From JAEZAA01 sp964514485 (lineage in GTDB: Bacteria > Pseudomonadota > Gammaproteobacteria > Pseudomonadales > Oleiphilaceae): a DNA stretch of 64,000 bases. Below, in pieces: positions 25,934 through 34,834 of the stretch. How positions within the stretch are numbered: the stretch's first letter is position 1; the number at the start of each line of letters is the position of its first letter. Made by a program: the position numbers and the translations under genes. The DNA lies in assembly GCA_964514485.1 (NCBI GenBank), contig CAZEWG010000003.1:59583-123582 (forward strand), written 5' to 3'. The notes under the pieces are model-generated. The model saw only the letters and a program-made list of their open reading frames with translations. It was not told the origin of the DNA and made no database searches.

Positions 25934-26983
25934 ATGTCTGTATCCCGTTCTGACGTTTCTTCTCCCCTAAACCGGCGCTTTTGTGTGGCGCCCATGATGG
26001 ACTGGACCACCAAGGATTACCGGTACTTTGCCCGTCTGCTGTCCCGCCACGCCCTGCTTTATACCGAAATGGTGACCACTGGCGCCATTCTGCACGGCGA
26101 TCGTCATCGTTTCCTGGACTTCAATCCGGAAGAGCAACCGGTGGCCCTTCAGTTGGGCGGAAGTAATCCGGATGAGCTGGCCGAGTGTGCACGCCTGGCC
26201 CAGCAATGGGGCTATGACGAGGTGAACCTGAACGTGGGATGCCCCAGTGACCGGGTGCAGAACAATATGATCGGCGCCTGTCTGATGGCCCACCCCCAGC
26301 TGGTATCCGATTGCCTGAAAGCCATGCTGGATGCGGTAGAGATTCCCGTCACCGTCAAACACCGGATCGGGATTGACGATCAAGACTCCTACGCAGAACT
26401 CTGCGACTTCGTCGGAACCGTCCAGGAATCCGGTTGCCATACCTTTATCGTCCATGCCCGCAAGGCCATCCTGAGCGGCCTGAGCCCGAAGGAGAACCGG
26501 GAAATTCCACCCCTGCGCTATGAAGTCGCCTATCAGTTGAAGCGGGACTTCCCCCATCTGGAGATCATCATCAATGGCGGCATTCAAACCATCGAGGCCT
26601 GCCAGGAGCATCTAGCCCAGGTGGACGGGGTGATGATCGGGCGTGAAGCCTATCAGCGCCCCTGGCTGCTATCCCAGGTGGATAGCGCCCTGTTCGGTGA
26701 TGACAGCCGCCACCTTGACCGTGGACAGGTCGTGGAGCAGCTTTTAAATTATATGGAGCGCCAAATCAGCCAGGGGGCGCAATTCTGGCACATTGCGCGT
26801 CATGTCCTGGGGCTCTACCATGGAGAGCCAGGCGGCAAACAATTCCGCCGCCTGTTGTCCGAAAAGGGGCCGCGCCCCGGAGCCTCCCCTGCCTTGCTCC
26901 GTGAGGCCGCTTCACTGGTTGAGCAGGCCATGCAGCGACAATTGGAATGGAATGCAGGCCGTCCAGCCAGTTCCAGCGAATAA
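25934..26983 (+). CDS. dusA: tRNA-dihydrouridine(20/20a) synthase
   Basis: DusA reduces uridine 20/20a in tRNA D-loops using FMN and NADPH. The 349-residue protein starts its barrel with RRFCVAPMMDWTTKDYRYFAR. It has the catalytic cysteine in NLNVGCPSDRVQNN, the FMN contact KHRIGIDD and the FIVHARKAILSGLSPKENR block specific for the DusA branch. A hairpin (CGCCTTC / GAAGGCG, 26990-27012) follows the stop without a T-run. Confidence 0.95.
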   Translation: MSVSRSDVSSPLNRRFCVAPMMDWTTKDYRYFARLLSRHALLYTEMVTTGAILHGDRHRFLDFNPEEQPVALQLGGSNPDELAECARLAQQWGYDEVNLNVGCPSDRVQNNMIGACLMAHPQLVSDCLKAMLDAVEIPVTVKHRIGIDDQDSYAELCDFVGTVQESGCHTFIVHARKAILSGLSPKENREIPPLRYEVAYQLKRDFPHLEIIINGGIQTIEACQEHLAQVDGVMIGREAYQRPWLLSQVDSALFGDDSRHLDRGQVVEQLLNYMERQISQGAQFWHIARHVLGLYHGEPGGKQFRRLLSEKGPRPGASPALLREAASLVEQAMQRQLEWNAGRPASSSE

Positions 26984-27095
26984 TCAGAACGCCTTCCATT
27001 ACAACGAAGGCGGGCAGCGACGGCTGGCAAGCTGCGTCCTCTTACAGGCTGTACTGAACCATCATTAGGAAAGGAACCGTTATCCGGCAAATATT

Positions 27096-28046
27096 ATGGA
27101 AAATAAACTGCAACAGCTCCGTAAGTTCACCACCGTCGTTGCCGACACTGGCGACATTGAAGCCATTCGCACCCATCAGCCAGAAGATGCCACCACCAAC
27201 CCCTCCCTGCTCCTGAAAGCGGCCGAGCTGCCCGAGTACCAACCACTGCTCGCCCACGCCCGGGAGTTCGCCGAGCGCGAAGGGGGTAACGAAGAAGCCC
27301 GCAAGTACAATCTCTGCGACCACCTGGCGGTGAGCATTGGCGGAGAAATTCTCAAGGTGATTCCCGGTGTGATTTCAACCGAGGTCGATGCCCGCCTTTC
27401 TTTCGATATCCAGGCAACGGTTGCCCGCGCGCGCCGACTGATTGACCTCTACCGTCAGCAAGGCGTCGATACCCAACGGATTTTGATCAAGATCGCCTCC
27501 ACCTGGGAGGGCATTCAGGCCGCGCGTATTTTGGAACGGGAAGGCATCCGCTGCAATTTGACGCTGCTGTTCGGCTTTTGCCAGGCGGTGGCCTGTGCCG
27601 AGGCGGGTGTTCACCTGATTTCCCCCTTTGTTGGCCGCATTCTTGATTGGTACAAGGCCCATACCGGACAGGAGTACACCGCGGAGACCGACCCGGGCGT
27701 CCAGTCGGTCACCCAGATCTACCGGTATTACAAACAACATGGCATTGGCACCGTGGTGATGGGGGCGAGCTTTCGCAACACCGGCGAGATTGAAATGCTG
27801 GCCGGTTGCGACAAACTCACCATCAGCCCCCAACTGATGGCTGAACTGGCCCAGGACACCGGTAAGCTGGAGCGGCGCCTCGTTCCGGAACAGATCACCC
27901 AGCAACCGCCTTTGAGTCTTTCCGAAGCCGAGTTCCGCTGGCAGCTCAATCAGGACCAAATGGCCACCGAGAAGCTCGCTGACGGCATTCGGCGCTTTGC
28001 GGCCGATCAAATCACCCTGGAAAACTTGCTGTATCAATCAGTTTGA
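27096..28046 (+). CDS. tal: transaldolase
   Basis: This 316-residue class I aldolase of the non-oxidative pentose phosphate pathway transfers dihydroxyacetone from sedoheptulose 7-phosphate to glyceraldehyde 3-phosphate. The Schiff-base lysine is Lys132 in RILIKIASTWEGI, and Asp17 and the DATTNPSLLLKA motif are also present. It matches E. coli TalB in length. A short hairpin (ATCCTCC / GGAGGAT) follows the stop. Confidence 0.97.
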   Translation: MENKLQQLRKFTTVVADTGDIEAIRTHQPEDATTNPSLLLKAAELPEYQPLLAHAREFAEREGGNEEARKYNLCDHLAVSIGGEILKVIPGVISTEVDARLSFDIQATVARARRLIDLYRQQGVDTQRILIKIASTWEGIQAARILEREGIRCNLTLLFGFCQAVACAEAGVHLISPFVGRILDWYKAHTGQEYTAETDPGVQSVTQIYRYYKQHGIGTVVMGASFRNTGEIEMLAGCDKLTISPQLMAELAQDTGKLERRLVPEQITQQPPLSLSEAEFRWQLNQDQMATEKLADGIRRFAADQITLENLLYQSV

Positions 28047-28093
28047 TCCTCCCCCGACGGAGGATGCACTCATCTCGCTGAAGGTTTAACAAC

Positions 28094-28552
28094 ATGCTGA
28101 GTCAAATCAAACGCTTTTTTGAACAACATCTGGAACCACGCGGCTCAACGGAAACGCCCCAGCATCGCCTCCAGCTGGCCGCTTGCGCATTGATGCTAGA
28201 GGTTGCCCGCATGGACCAGAGCGTTTCCGACGACGAGTTAAAGGTGGTGGCGGATTCAGCGAGACGACTGTTGCAATTGAGCCAGGAGGAGATCAACGAA
28301 ATCATGGAGCTGGCCAGCCAGGAAGCCAGGCAGGCCACGTCCCTTTATCAGTTCACCAGCCTGATCCACGAACACTATGATCCCGAGCAAAAATTTCAGC
28401 TACTGCGCTTGATGTGGGACGTCGCCCTGGCCGATGGACGGGTCGCCGCCCTGGAAGAACACATGATCCGTCGCGTTGCCGACCTGCTGTATATTCCCCA
28501 TGTGCAATTCGTTCAGGCTCGCCATCTTGCCGAAGAGGCCCGCAAGGCTTAA
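28094..28552 (+). CDS. TerB-like (tellurite-resistance/co-chaperone fold) protein
   Basis: This 152-residue all-helical protein has two acidic repeat units, EVARMDQSVSDDELKVV and DVALADGRVAALEEHMI. That is the pattern of the TerB/DjlA-N metal-binding helical family, in which an aspartate-rich turn sits between helices. It is cytoplasmic and lacks a signal. It follows tal after 47 bases and may share its transcript. The molecular role is not established. Confidence 0.8.
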   Translation: MLSQIKRFFEQHLEPRGSTETPQHRLQLAACALMLEVARMDQSVSDDELKVVADSARRLLQLSQEEINEIMELASQEARQATSLYQFTSLIHEHYDPEQKFQLLRLMWDVALADGRVAALEEHMIRRVADLLYIPHVQFVQARHLAEEARKA

Positions 28553-28721
28553 GTTGAGAGCTGACCAACCAAATATGCTCAGTGCGGAGCCCCGGGCCAG
28601 GCATCGCAAAGCCTGGCCGCCTTTGCGTACAATGGCGCCACTGCAACCCGAATTGCATGAGCATATCCGCCTGAGCTGACAGGGCATTTTTCACTCAACC
28701 CAACAAGGACACTCAATCAAG

Positions 28722-29480
28722 ATGCTGATTTTCGGTCATCGTGGTGCCCGCAATGAGGCACCGGAAAATACGGTAGCCGGCTTCGTCCATGCGTACCGCC
28801 ATGGCACTCGCCATTTCGAGCTGGACGTACAACTGTCGGCAGACCGACAGCTCGTGGTTATTCATGACAAAACACTGGAGCGCACCACGGGCCAACCGGG
28901 TAAGGTTGCGGAAACCACAGCCGAACAACTGTCCAGGCTCGATGCCCGCCATAATACTCCACCCTGGCCCGAGGCGACGCCAGTACCCCGCCTGGAAGAA
29001 ATCTTCCAGGCCTGCCCCCACATCCAGACCATTCAGCTGGAGGTGAAAAATGACAAACGGGAGCGCTTGAACATCCTGTGCAACCGGCTGGTGGAAATGA
29101 TTCAGCGTGACCAGCTTCAGGACAAAGTGGTCGTGACCTCTTCGGTGGTTTGGGTCATCCAGCAGATCAAGCGTCTCAATGCCAAAATCGCCACGGGCTA
29201 CGTGGCGGAGTATCGCTTCCCCAGCCCCCTGGCCACGGCACTCAAAAACCAGTGCGAGTACCTGTGCATTAACTGGAAGATCTGCACCCCCGAGATCATT
29301 GCCGAAGCCCACCGTCACGGCTTGCATGTCTCGGCCTGGACCGTGAACAGCCTTCCGGAAATGCTGCGCCTGCAACAGGATGGGATTGACAGCATTATTA
29401 CGGATTATCCCACCAATACACTGGCAAGCTTAAAGCCCCAGCAACCGGCGCAGTTGGAGTTGATCCAGCAGGATCAGTGA
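28722..29480 (+). CDS. glycerophosphodiester phosphodiesterase
   Basis: This 252-residue cytoplasmic enzyme of the UgpQ type hydrolyses glycerophosphodiesters to glycerol 3-phosphate and an alcohol. His6 and Arg7 (GHRGARNEAPENT), Glu33 and Asp35 (FELDVQL) and His48 (VIHD) are the catalytic and metal-binding residues. There is no signal peptide. A -10-like TACAAT lies at 28628. It converges on sthA, with a shared hairpin between them. Confidence 0.92.
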   Translation: MLIFGHRGARNEAPENTVAGFVHAYRHGTRHFELDVQLSADRQLVVIHDKTLERTTGQPGKVAETTAEQLSRLDARHNTPPWPEATPVPRLEEIFQACPHIQTIQLEVKNDKRERLNILCNRLVEMIQRDQLQDKVVVTSSVVWVIQQIKRLNAKIATGYVAEYRFPSPLATALKNQCEYLCINWKICTPEIIAEAHRHGLHVSAWTVNSLPEMLRLQQDGIDSIITDYPTNTLASLKPQQPAQLELIQQDQ

Positions 29481-29509
29481 AGAAAACAGAATTAGTGAAG
29501 AAAAGAAGC

Positions 29510-29540
29510 TCCCTCTCCCGCCCCAACGGCGTGAGAGGGG
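29510..29540. terminator. hairpin between the phosphodiesterase and sthA genes
   Basis: A long GC-rich stem with one mismatch joins 29510-29522 to 29528-29540. On the minus strand TTCTTTTC follows, giving a terminator for the nqr-sthA transcript. It may also work on the plus strand. Confidence 0.6.
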
Positions 29541-29550
29541 CTCCTTAGAC

Positions 29551-30948
29551 TCAGAAGATTCGATTCAGCCCGTTTAGAGCCGCTACCCGATAGGCTTCCG
29601 CCATGGTCGGATAGTTGAAGGTGGTGTTAATAAAATAGTCGATGGTATTGGCCCCATCAGCCTGACGCATGATGGCCTGGCCGATATGGACAATCTCCGA
29701 AGCCTGGTCACCGAAACAGTGGATCCCCAGCAGCTGCTTGGTCTCCCGGTGGAACAGGATCTTCAACATCCCCACGGTTTCACCGGTAATCTGCGCCCGG
29801 GCCAGGTCCTTGAAGAACGACTGCCCAACCTCATAGGGCACCTTCGCCTCGGTGAGCTCCCGCTCTGTCTTGCCAACCGAGCTAATTTCCGGAATCGTAT
29901 AAATACCCGTGGGAACATCATCCACAAAGCGGCGATATTCATCCTGGGCGATATCCGACGACGCCGAACGCCCCTGGTCATAGGCCGCGCTGGCCAGGCT
30001 TGGCCAGCCAATCACATCTCCTGCAGCGTAGATATGAGGGATCTGGGTCCGATAGTATTCGTCAACCTGCAATTGGCCCCGTGCGTTGGCTTCCAAGCCA
30101 ATATTTTCAAGGCCAAGATCGTCGGTATTACCCGTCCGCCCGTTACACCAGAGGAATGCGTCAGCACGTAGTCGCTTGCCGGACTTCAGCGTCACAACCA
30201 CGCCATGATCGTCGCCCTGCACGCTCTCATACTGTTCGTTATGACGCACCAAAACGCCATTATCACGCAGGTGATAACTGAGCGCGTCGGAAATCTCATC
30301 ATCCAAAAAGGACAGTAAACGTCCGCCCGGATTAATCAGATCAACCTTCACGTTCAGCCCGACAAAAATGGAGGCATATTCACAGCCAATCACTCCGGCA
30401 CCATAAATGATCATGGTACGAGGTGTGTGGCTGAGCTTCAGGATCGAATCACTGTTGTAGATCCGACTGTGGCTAAAGTCGATATCGGGCGGCAAATAGG
30501 GTCGAGAGCCAGTGGCGATCACGATTTGCTTGGCCGTCAGATAATTGCGAACGGCGGTTTCCGCCCCCCTCACCTCAATCCGGTTAGCATCATGAAAGTA
30601 GGCGCGGCCCCGATAGAGGTCGACCCGATTGCGCGCATAAAACTGAGTGCGCAGCTTCACCTGTTTGGCAATTACCCGCTCGGCGCTCTGCAACACCCTC
30701 GGAAAAGAGAACCAACGGGGCTCGCCAATATCGCGGAACATCCCGTTCGTGTTAAAGGTAATAATCTGTTTGACGGCATGGCGCAACGCCTTGGACGGAA
30801 TCGTACCCAGGTGAGTCGAAGCGCCGCCCACTTGTGGCTTGTCTTCAATTACCGCTACCCGCCGGCCATGTTTGGCAGCATTCATAGCGGCACCTTCTCC
30901 GGCAGGACCGGCACCGATTACCACAACATCATAATGGAATTCAGCCAT
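29551..30948 (-). CDS. sthA: Si-specific NAD(P)(+) transhydrogenase (soluble)
   Basis: This 465-residue flavoprotein of the disulfide-reductase family exchanges reducing equivalents between NADPH and NAD+. FAD-binding VVVIGAGPAGEGAAMNAAK opens the protein, the second GxGxxG is in YGAGVIGCEYASIF, and the C-terminal interface domain is complete. In the active-site helix, where lipoamide dehydrogenase has two cysteines and typical SthA keeps the first, this protein reads GGASTHLGTIPSK and has none. The chosen ATG (30948) matches homologues. The open frame extends 53 basic residues upstream through nqrM and is unlikely to be used. It starts 25 bases after nqrM ends. Confidence 0.94.
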   Translation of the reverse strand: MAEFHYDVVVIGAGPAGEGAAMNAAKHGRRVAVIEDKPQVGGASTHLGTIPSKALRHAVKQIITFNTNGMFRDIGEPRWFSFPRVLQSAERVIAKQVKLRTQFYARNRVDLYRGRAYFHDANRIEVRGAETAVRNYLTAKQIVIATGSRPYLPPDIDFSHSRIYNSDSILKLSHTPRTMIIYGAGVIGCEYASIFVGLNVKVDLINPGGRLLSFLDDEISDALSYHLRDNGVLVRHNEQYESVQGDDHGVVVTLKSGKRLRADAFLWCNGRTGNTDDLGLENIGLEANARGQLQVDEYYRTQIPHIYAAGDVIGWPSLASAAYDQGRSASSDIAQDEYRRFVDDVPTGIYTIPEISSVGKTERELTEAKVPYEVGQSFFKDLARAQITGETVGMLKILFHRETKQLLGIHCFGDQASEIVHIGQAIMRQADGANTIDYFINTTFNYPTMAEAYRVAALNGLNRIF

Positions 30949-30973
30949 TAACCCCTGGGCCCCCGCTTCACTT

Positions 30974-31240
30974 TTAGTTTTTACGATCCGTTGCTGCGTC
31001 ATGGAAGAGCTGAGCTTCTTTTTGGGCGCTCTGGGCTTCCTTCTTGCTGACTGCTTGCTTGGCGTTTGCTTCCTCACATTTGGCATCATCACCCCCACAA
31101 ATTTCACAGGCGGTTTTCAGCCCTAACGCACTCATGCCCCCGCAAGAGCCTGCAATCGGTTGACGCCCCATCAGAACACCAATTGCCATAGCGACCACAA
31201 GGGCCACCATAAACAGGAATACAACCACAAAAATGCCCAT
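30974..31240 (-). CDS. nqrM: (Na+)-NQR maturation protein
   Basis: This 88-residue membrane protein has one N-terminal helix (residues 2-26) and then GRQPIAGSCGGMSALGLKTACEICGGDDAKCE. The four cysteines in this pattern define NqrM (DUF539). It is needed to assemble the iron centre formed by cysteines of NqrD and NqrE. The start at 31240 follows GGGGGG in the short gap after apbE. Placement after apbE is the standard NQR operon end. Confidence 0.95.
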   Translation of the reverse strand: MGIFVVVFLFMVALVVAMAIGVLMGRQPIAGSCGGMSALGLKTACEICGGDDAKCEEANAKQAVSKKEAQSAQKEAQLFHDAATDRKN

Positions 31241-31250
31241 AGGCCCCCCA

Positions 31251-32294
31251 TCATTTCCAAAACCGTGAGAACTGCTCCGTTTGAGCCGTTCTGAACTCAG
31301 TGCCATCGCGATCGATGAAATAAGCGGCGATACCATTTTCGACTGCATATTCCATGGCACGTTTCGTACCCATCACCATAAAAGCAGTTGCCAAGCCATC
31401 AGCCAGCGCACAAGACTCATGAATCACTGTCACCGAAGCTAACGTATGCACGATAGGATTGCCAGTAGTCGGGTCAATTGTATGGGAATAACGTCGCCCA
31501 TCCTGTTCATAATAATTACGATAGTCCCCCGACGTCGCCATGGCCATTCCAGTGATTTCCACCACGCCCTCGATGGCTCTCTGATTCTCTTTAGGAACCT
31601 CGATCGCCAAACGCCAGGGTAGATTGCCGGGCTTGACACCACTGGTGCGGATCTCGCCACCCACTTCTACCAGATAATCCTGAACTGACTGGTCCGTCAA
31701 ATATTCCGCCACCTGATCTACCGCGTATCCTTTCGCGATTGCCGACAGGTCGATATACAGCTCCGGGTGCTTCTTACGAATCGCGTAACGGGACTCATCC
31801 AACTCCAGTAACTGGTACCCAACGTAATCTCGGACACGCTGGATTTCTTCGACAGCCGGCACCTGATCTTCCCGATACCGAGGACCAAACCCCCACAGAT
31901 TAACCAATGGCCCCACGGTAATATCGAAAGCCCCGCCGGTGGCTTCGCTCAGGCTCTGACTGAGCTGGATGACCTCGAAAGTCTCGGGGGAAAGATCAAA
32001 CCAGCGCAGCTCCCCCAACCGATTAAAGCGGGATATCTCTGAGTCCGCCTTATAGGTCGACATTAAGCGATCGACTTTCGTCAAGGCATCAAAAATCCCC
32101 TGCTGCAGGTGGGGCAAAAGCTGTTCGCGGTCCGGTGTCAGTACCACCTTAACCTGGTACTGAGTGCCCATGATCGGGCCCTGAATAGAGTATATGCGAG
32201 GTTGTTCAGAAGCTGTGCAACTGGCCAGCGCGATGATGCTGAACAGCATCATCGCGCAGACTGTTTTTTTGGAGGAGAGAGAAAATTTAGGAAT
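31251..32294 (-). CDS. apbE: FAD:protein FMN transferase, lipoprotein, apparent ATT start
   Basis: ApbE attaches FMN covalently to threonines of NqrB and NqrC. The 347-residue protein has PIMGTQYQVKV, an AIAKGYAVDQVAEYL block, a VEVGGEI motif and the THTIDPTTG-like region SHTIDPTTGNPIVH, all family signatures. The lipobox is LASC. If the first ATG (32252) is used, the signal peptide has no basic residues and no ribosome site. Read from ATT at 32294, it gains PKFSLSSKKTVCA, giving a proper Lys-Lys n-region, and GGAGG stands six bases upstream inside the nqrF end. No ATG, GTG or TTG lies between the preceding stop and that ATT. It starts 2 bases after nqrF. Confidence 0.93.
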   Translation of the reverse strand: MPKFSLSSKKTVCAMMLFSIIALASCTASEQPRIYSIQGPIMGTQYQVKVVLTPDREQLLPHLQQGIFDALTKVDRLMSTYKADSEISRFNRLGELRWFDLSPETFEVIQLSQSLSEATGGAFDITVGPLVNLWGFGPRYREDQVPAVEEIQRVRDYVGYQLLELDESRYAIRKKHPELYIDLSAIAKGYAVDQVAEYLTDQSVQDYLVEVGGEIRTSGVKPGNLPWRLAIEVPKENQRAIEGVVEITGMAMATSGDYRNYYEQDGRRYSHTIDPTTGNPIVHTLASVTVIHESCALADGLATAFMVMGTKRAMEYAVENGIAAYFIDRDGTEFRTAQTEQFSRFWK

Positions 32295-32296
32295 GA

Positions 32297-33523
32297 TTAG
32301 CCTCCGAAATCATCCAGCAGGATATTCTCATCCTCCACGCCAAGATCCTTCAACATCCGAATAACCGCAGCATTCATCATGGGCGGCCCGCACATGTAGT
32401 ATTCACAGTCCTCAGGAGCAGGATGATCCTTGAGATATTGTTCATACAGTACGTTATGAATAAAACCGGTATGGCCCGTCCAGTTATCCTCAGGCAGAGG
32501 ATCTGAAAGCGCAACATGCCACTGGAAGTTGTCATTTTCTTCGGCAAGTTTGTCATATTCTTCCTGATAGAACATTTCTCGCTTACTACGAGCGCCGTAC
32601 CAGAACGACATCTTGCGCTTGGACTTCAAGCGACGCAGCTGATCGAAAATATGCGAGCGCATGGGAGCCATGCCGGCACCACCGCCGATAAAGACCATCT
32701 CCGCGTCAGTATCCTTGGCAAAGAACTCACCAAAAGGACCATAGACCGTTACTTTGTCGCCGGGCTTAAGCGAGAACACCCAGGACGACATCTTGCCCGG
32801 TGGCAGATCGGTTTTCGGCGGCGGAGTGGCGATCCGGATATTGAACTTCAGAATACCCAGCTCTTCCGGATAGTTGGCCATGGAATAAGCGCGGATCGTA
32901 GGCTCATCGACCTTTGAGCGATATTGCCACAAATCGTACTTATCCCAATCGTCGCGGAACCGCTCCTCAATATCGAAGTCTTTAAAAGACACATCGTAAG
33001 GAGGGCATTCAAGCTGCACATAACCTCCGGCCCGGAAGTTCACATTCTCACCTTCCGGCAGCTTCAGAACGAGCTCTTTAATAAAGGTGGCAACGTTGTG
33101 GTTAGACACCACCTCACATTCCCACTTCTTAACGCCGAAGATTTCTTCAGGCACTTCAATTTTCATATCCTGCTTAACCGCAACCTGGCAGGATAAGCGC
33201 CAGCCTTCCTTTTCTTCGCGATTAGTGAAGTGTGCCTTTTCAGTCGGCAACATGGAGCCGCCGCCTTCAAACACCTTACACTTACATTGCGCGCAGCTAC
33301 CCCCACCGCCGCAGGCGGATGACAGGAACACGCCTTCTGCCGCCAGCGTTTGCAGCAATTTGCTGCCGGCAGGTGCCCTAATCGTGTGGTTCGGGTCGCC
33401 GTTGACCTCAATAGTGACATCCCCGGTACTCACCAGTCTTGCCCGGGCAGCAAGAATCACCGCTACCAGAGCCAGAATGATGACCGTAAACATCACCACG
33501 CCGATGATGATTTCTATATTCAT
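32297..33523 (-). CDS. nqrF: Na+-NQR subunit F
   Basis: This 408-residue subunit takes electrons from NADH. It has one N-terminal membrane helix (residues 3-26), a [2Fe-2S] ferredoxin domain with cysteines at 71, 77, 80 and 112, and a ferredoxin-reductase-like FAD/NADH module (AYSMANYPEE; FIGGGAGMAPMRSH; YYMCGPPMM). It ends GGAGGC before the stop, which also serves as the ribosome site for apbE. Confidence 0.97.
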   Translation of the reverse strand: MNIEIIIGVVMFTVIILALVAVILAARARLVSTGDVTIEVNGDPNHTIRAPAGSKLLQTLAAEGVFLSSACGGGGSCAQCKCKVFEGGGSMLPTEKAHFTNREEKEGWRLSCQVAVKQDMKIEVPEEIFGVKKWECEVVSNHNVATFIKELVLKLPEGENVNFRAGGYVQLECPPYDVSFKDFDIEERFRDDWDKYDLWQYRSKVDEPTIRAYSMANYPEELGILKFNIRIATPPPKTDLPPGKMSSWVFSLKPGDKVTVYGPFGEFFAKDTDAEMVFIGGGAGMAPMRSHIFDQLRRLKSKRKMSFWYGARSKREMFYQEEYDKLAEENDNFQWHVALSDPLPEDNWTGHTGFIHNVLYEQYLKDHPAPEDCEYYMCGPPMMNAAVIRMLKDLGVEDENILLDDFGG

Positions 33524-33554
33524 TGTTATCTAACCTTCTCTTTCCAGGCTTCGT

Positions 33555-34166
33555 TTACAGCGCAATACCCGAGAACGACATGAAGCCCAAAGACATCAAG
33601 CCAACGGTAATAAAGGTTACGCCCAGACCCCGTAGTCCTTCCGGCACATCGGAATACTTGAGCTTTTCACGAATACCTGCCAAGGCGATGATCGCCAGAG
33701 ACCAGCCGACACCCGCACCAAACCCATAAACGACACTTTCAGTGAAGTTGTAGTCCCGCTCCACCATGAACAGGGCAGCCCCCATGATGGCACAGTTGAC
33801 CGTAATCAACGGCAGGAACACACCCAGCGCGTTATAGAGGGCCGGAAAGAACTTGTCCATGATCATTTCCATGACCTGAACAATGGCGGCAATCACCGCA
33901 ATATAGGACAGCAAGCCCAGGAAGCTGAGGTCAATATTGGGAAAGCCCGCCCAACTCAAGGCGCCTTCACGAAGCACCAGGTTATAAAGAAGGTTGTTGA
34001 TCGGTGTGGTGATGGTCAACACCAACACAACCGCGATCGCGAGACCTTTCGCCGCTTCCATCTTCTTGGACAGCGCAATGAAGGTACACATCCCCAAGAA
34101 GAAGGCAAGCGCCATGTTTTCAATGAAAATGGCCTTGACCAGAAGGCTGATGTAATGCTCGGCCAT
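33555..34166 (-). CDS. nqrE: Na+-NQR subunit E
   Basis: This 203-residue integral membrane subunit with six helices is homologous to NqrD and RnfA. It contains AFFLGMCTFIALSK and VNCAIMGAALFM, whose cysteines contribute to the intramembrane iron site shared with NqrD. It follows nqrD after only 2 bases. Confidence 0.97.
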   Translation of the reverse strand: MAEHYISLLVKAIFIENMALAFFLGMCTFIALSKKMEAAKGLAIAVVLVLTITTPINNLLYNLVLREGALSWAGFPNIDLSFLGLLSYIAVIAAIVQVMEMIMDKFFPALYNALGVFLPLITVNCAIMGAALFMVERDYNFTESVVYGFGAGVGWSLAIIALAGIREKLKYSDVPEGLRGLGVTFITVGLMSLGFMSFSGIAL

Positions 34167-34168
34167 GA

Positions 34169-34834
34169 TTAAAACGCCTCCTTCACTCGATGAGCGGCCG
34201 GCTTATAATCCGGTGCCTCGACCTGACTGGGTTTCCAGGTACGCAATCCCCAGATCATCAAGCCGATGATAAAAAAGGCACTCGGTGGCAGCAGCAACAG
34301 ACCATTGGGAACGTACCAACCACCGTCATTCACCAGCGGCAGGATCTCGACACCAAACAGTTTGCCGGCCCCCAACAGCTCGCGCACCGTACCGACGAAT
34401 ACCAGTACTGCTCCGTAACCCAGACCATTACCGATACCATCCAAAAAGCTCGGGATGGGACCATTCTGCATAGCGAAGGCTTCTGCGCGCCCCATCACGA
34501 TACAGTTGGTGATGATCAGCCCCACGAAGACTGACAGCTGCTTACTCACCTCGTAGGCGTAAGCCTTGAGCACCTGATCCACAACGATTACCAGGGAGGC
34601 GATAATCGTCATCTGCACGATAATCCGAATACTGGTCGGAATCTGCGTACGGATCAGCGCAATCGCGAAGCTGGAGAAAGCAGTTACCAAGCAAACCGCA
34701 ATGGCCATGACCACCGACAACTGAAGGCTGGTGGTAACAGCAAGCGCTGAACAGATACCGATGATCTGCAGAGCAATGGGGTTATTGGTAAATATCGGTT
34801 CAAAAAGAATTTTCTTGGCCGAAATTTTAGACAT
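34169..34834 (-). CDS. nqrD: Na+-NQR subunit D
   Basis: This 221-residue membrane subunit is paired with NqrE. LGICSALAV-type helix (IIGICSALAVTTSL) and ITNCIVMGRAEAFAM carry the two cysteines of the iron centre. The start MSKISAKKILFEPIF at 34834 is family-like and overlaps the end of nqrC by 8 bases; an upstream ATG would extend it by 11 atypical residues. Confidence 0.97.
   Translation of the reverse strand: MSKISAKKILFEPIFTNNPIALQIIGICSALAVTTSLQLSVVMAIAVCLVTAFSSFAIALIRTQIPTSIRIIVQMTIIASLVIVVDQVLKAYAYEVSKQLSVFVGLIITNCIVMGRAEAFAMQNGPIPSFLDGIGNGLGYGAVLVFVGTVRELLGAGKLFGVEILPLVNDGGWYVPNGLLLLPPSAFFIIGLMIWGLRTWKPSQVEAPDYKPAAHRVKEAF

Noticed and set aside
30949..31107. A 53-residue basic N-terminal extension of SthA
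   Set aside because: It overlaps nqrM in another frame, has no homologue in SthA, and the internal ATG at 30948 fits the family start.
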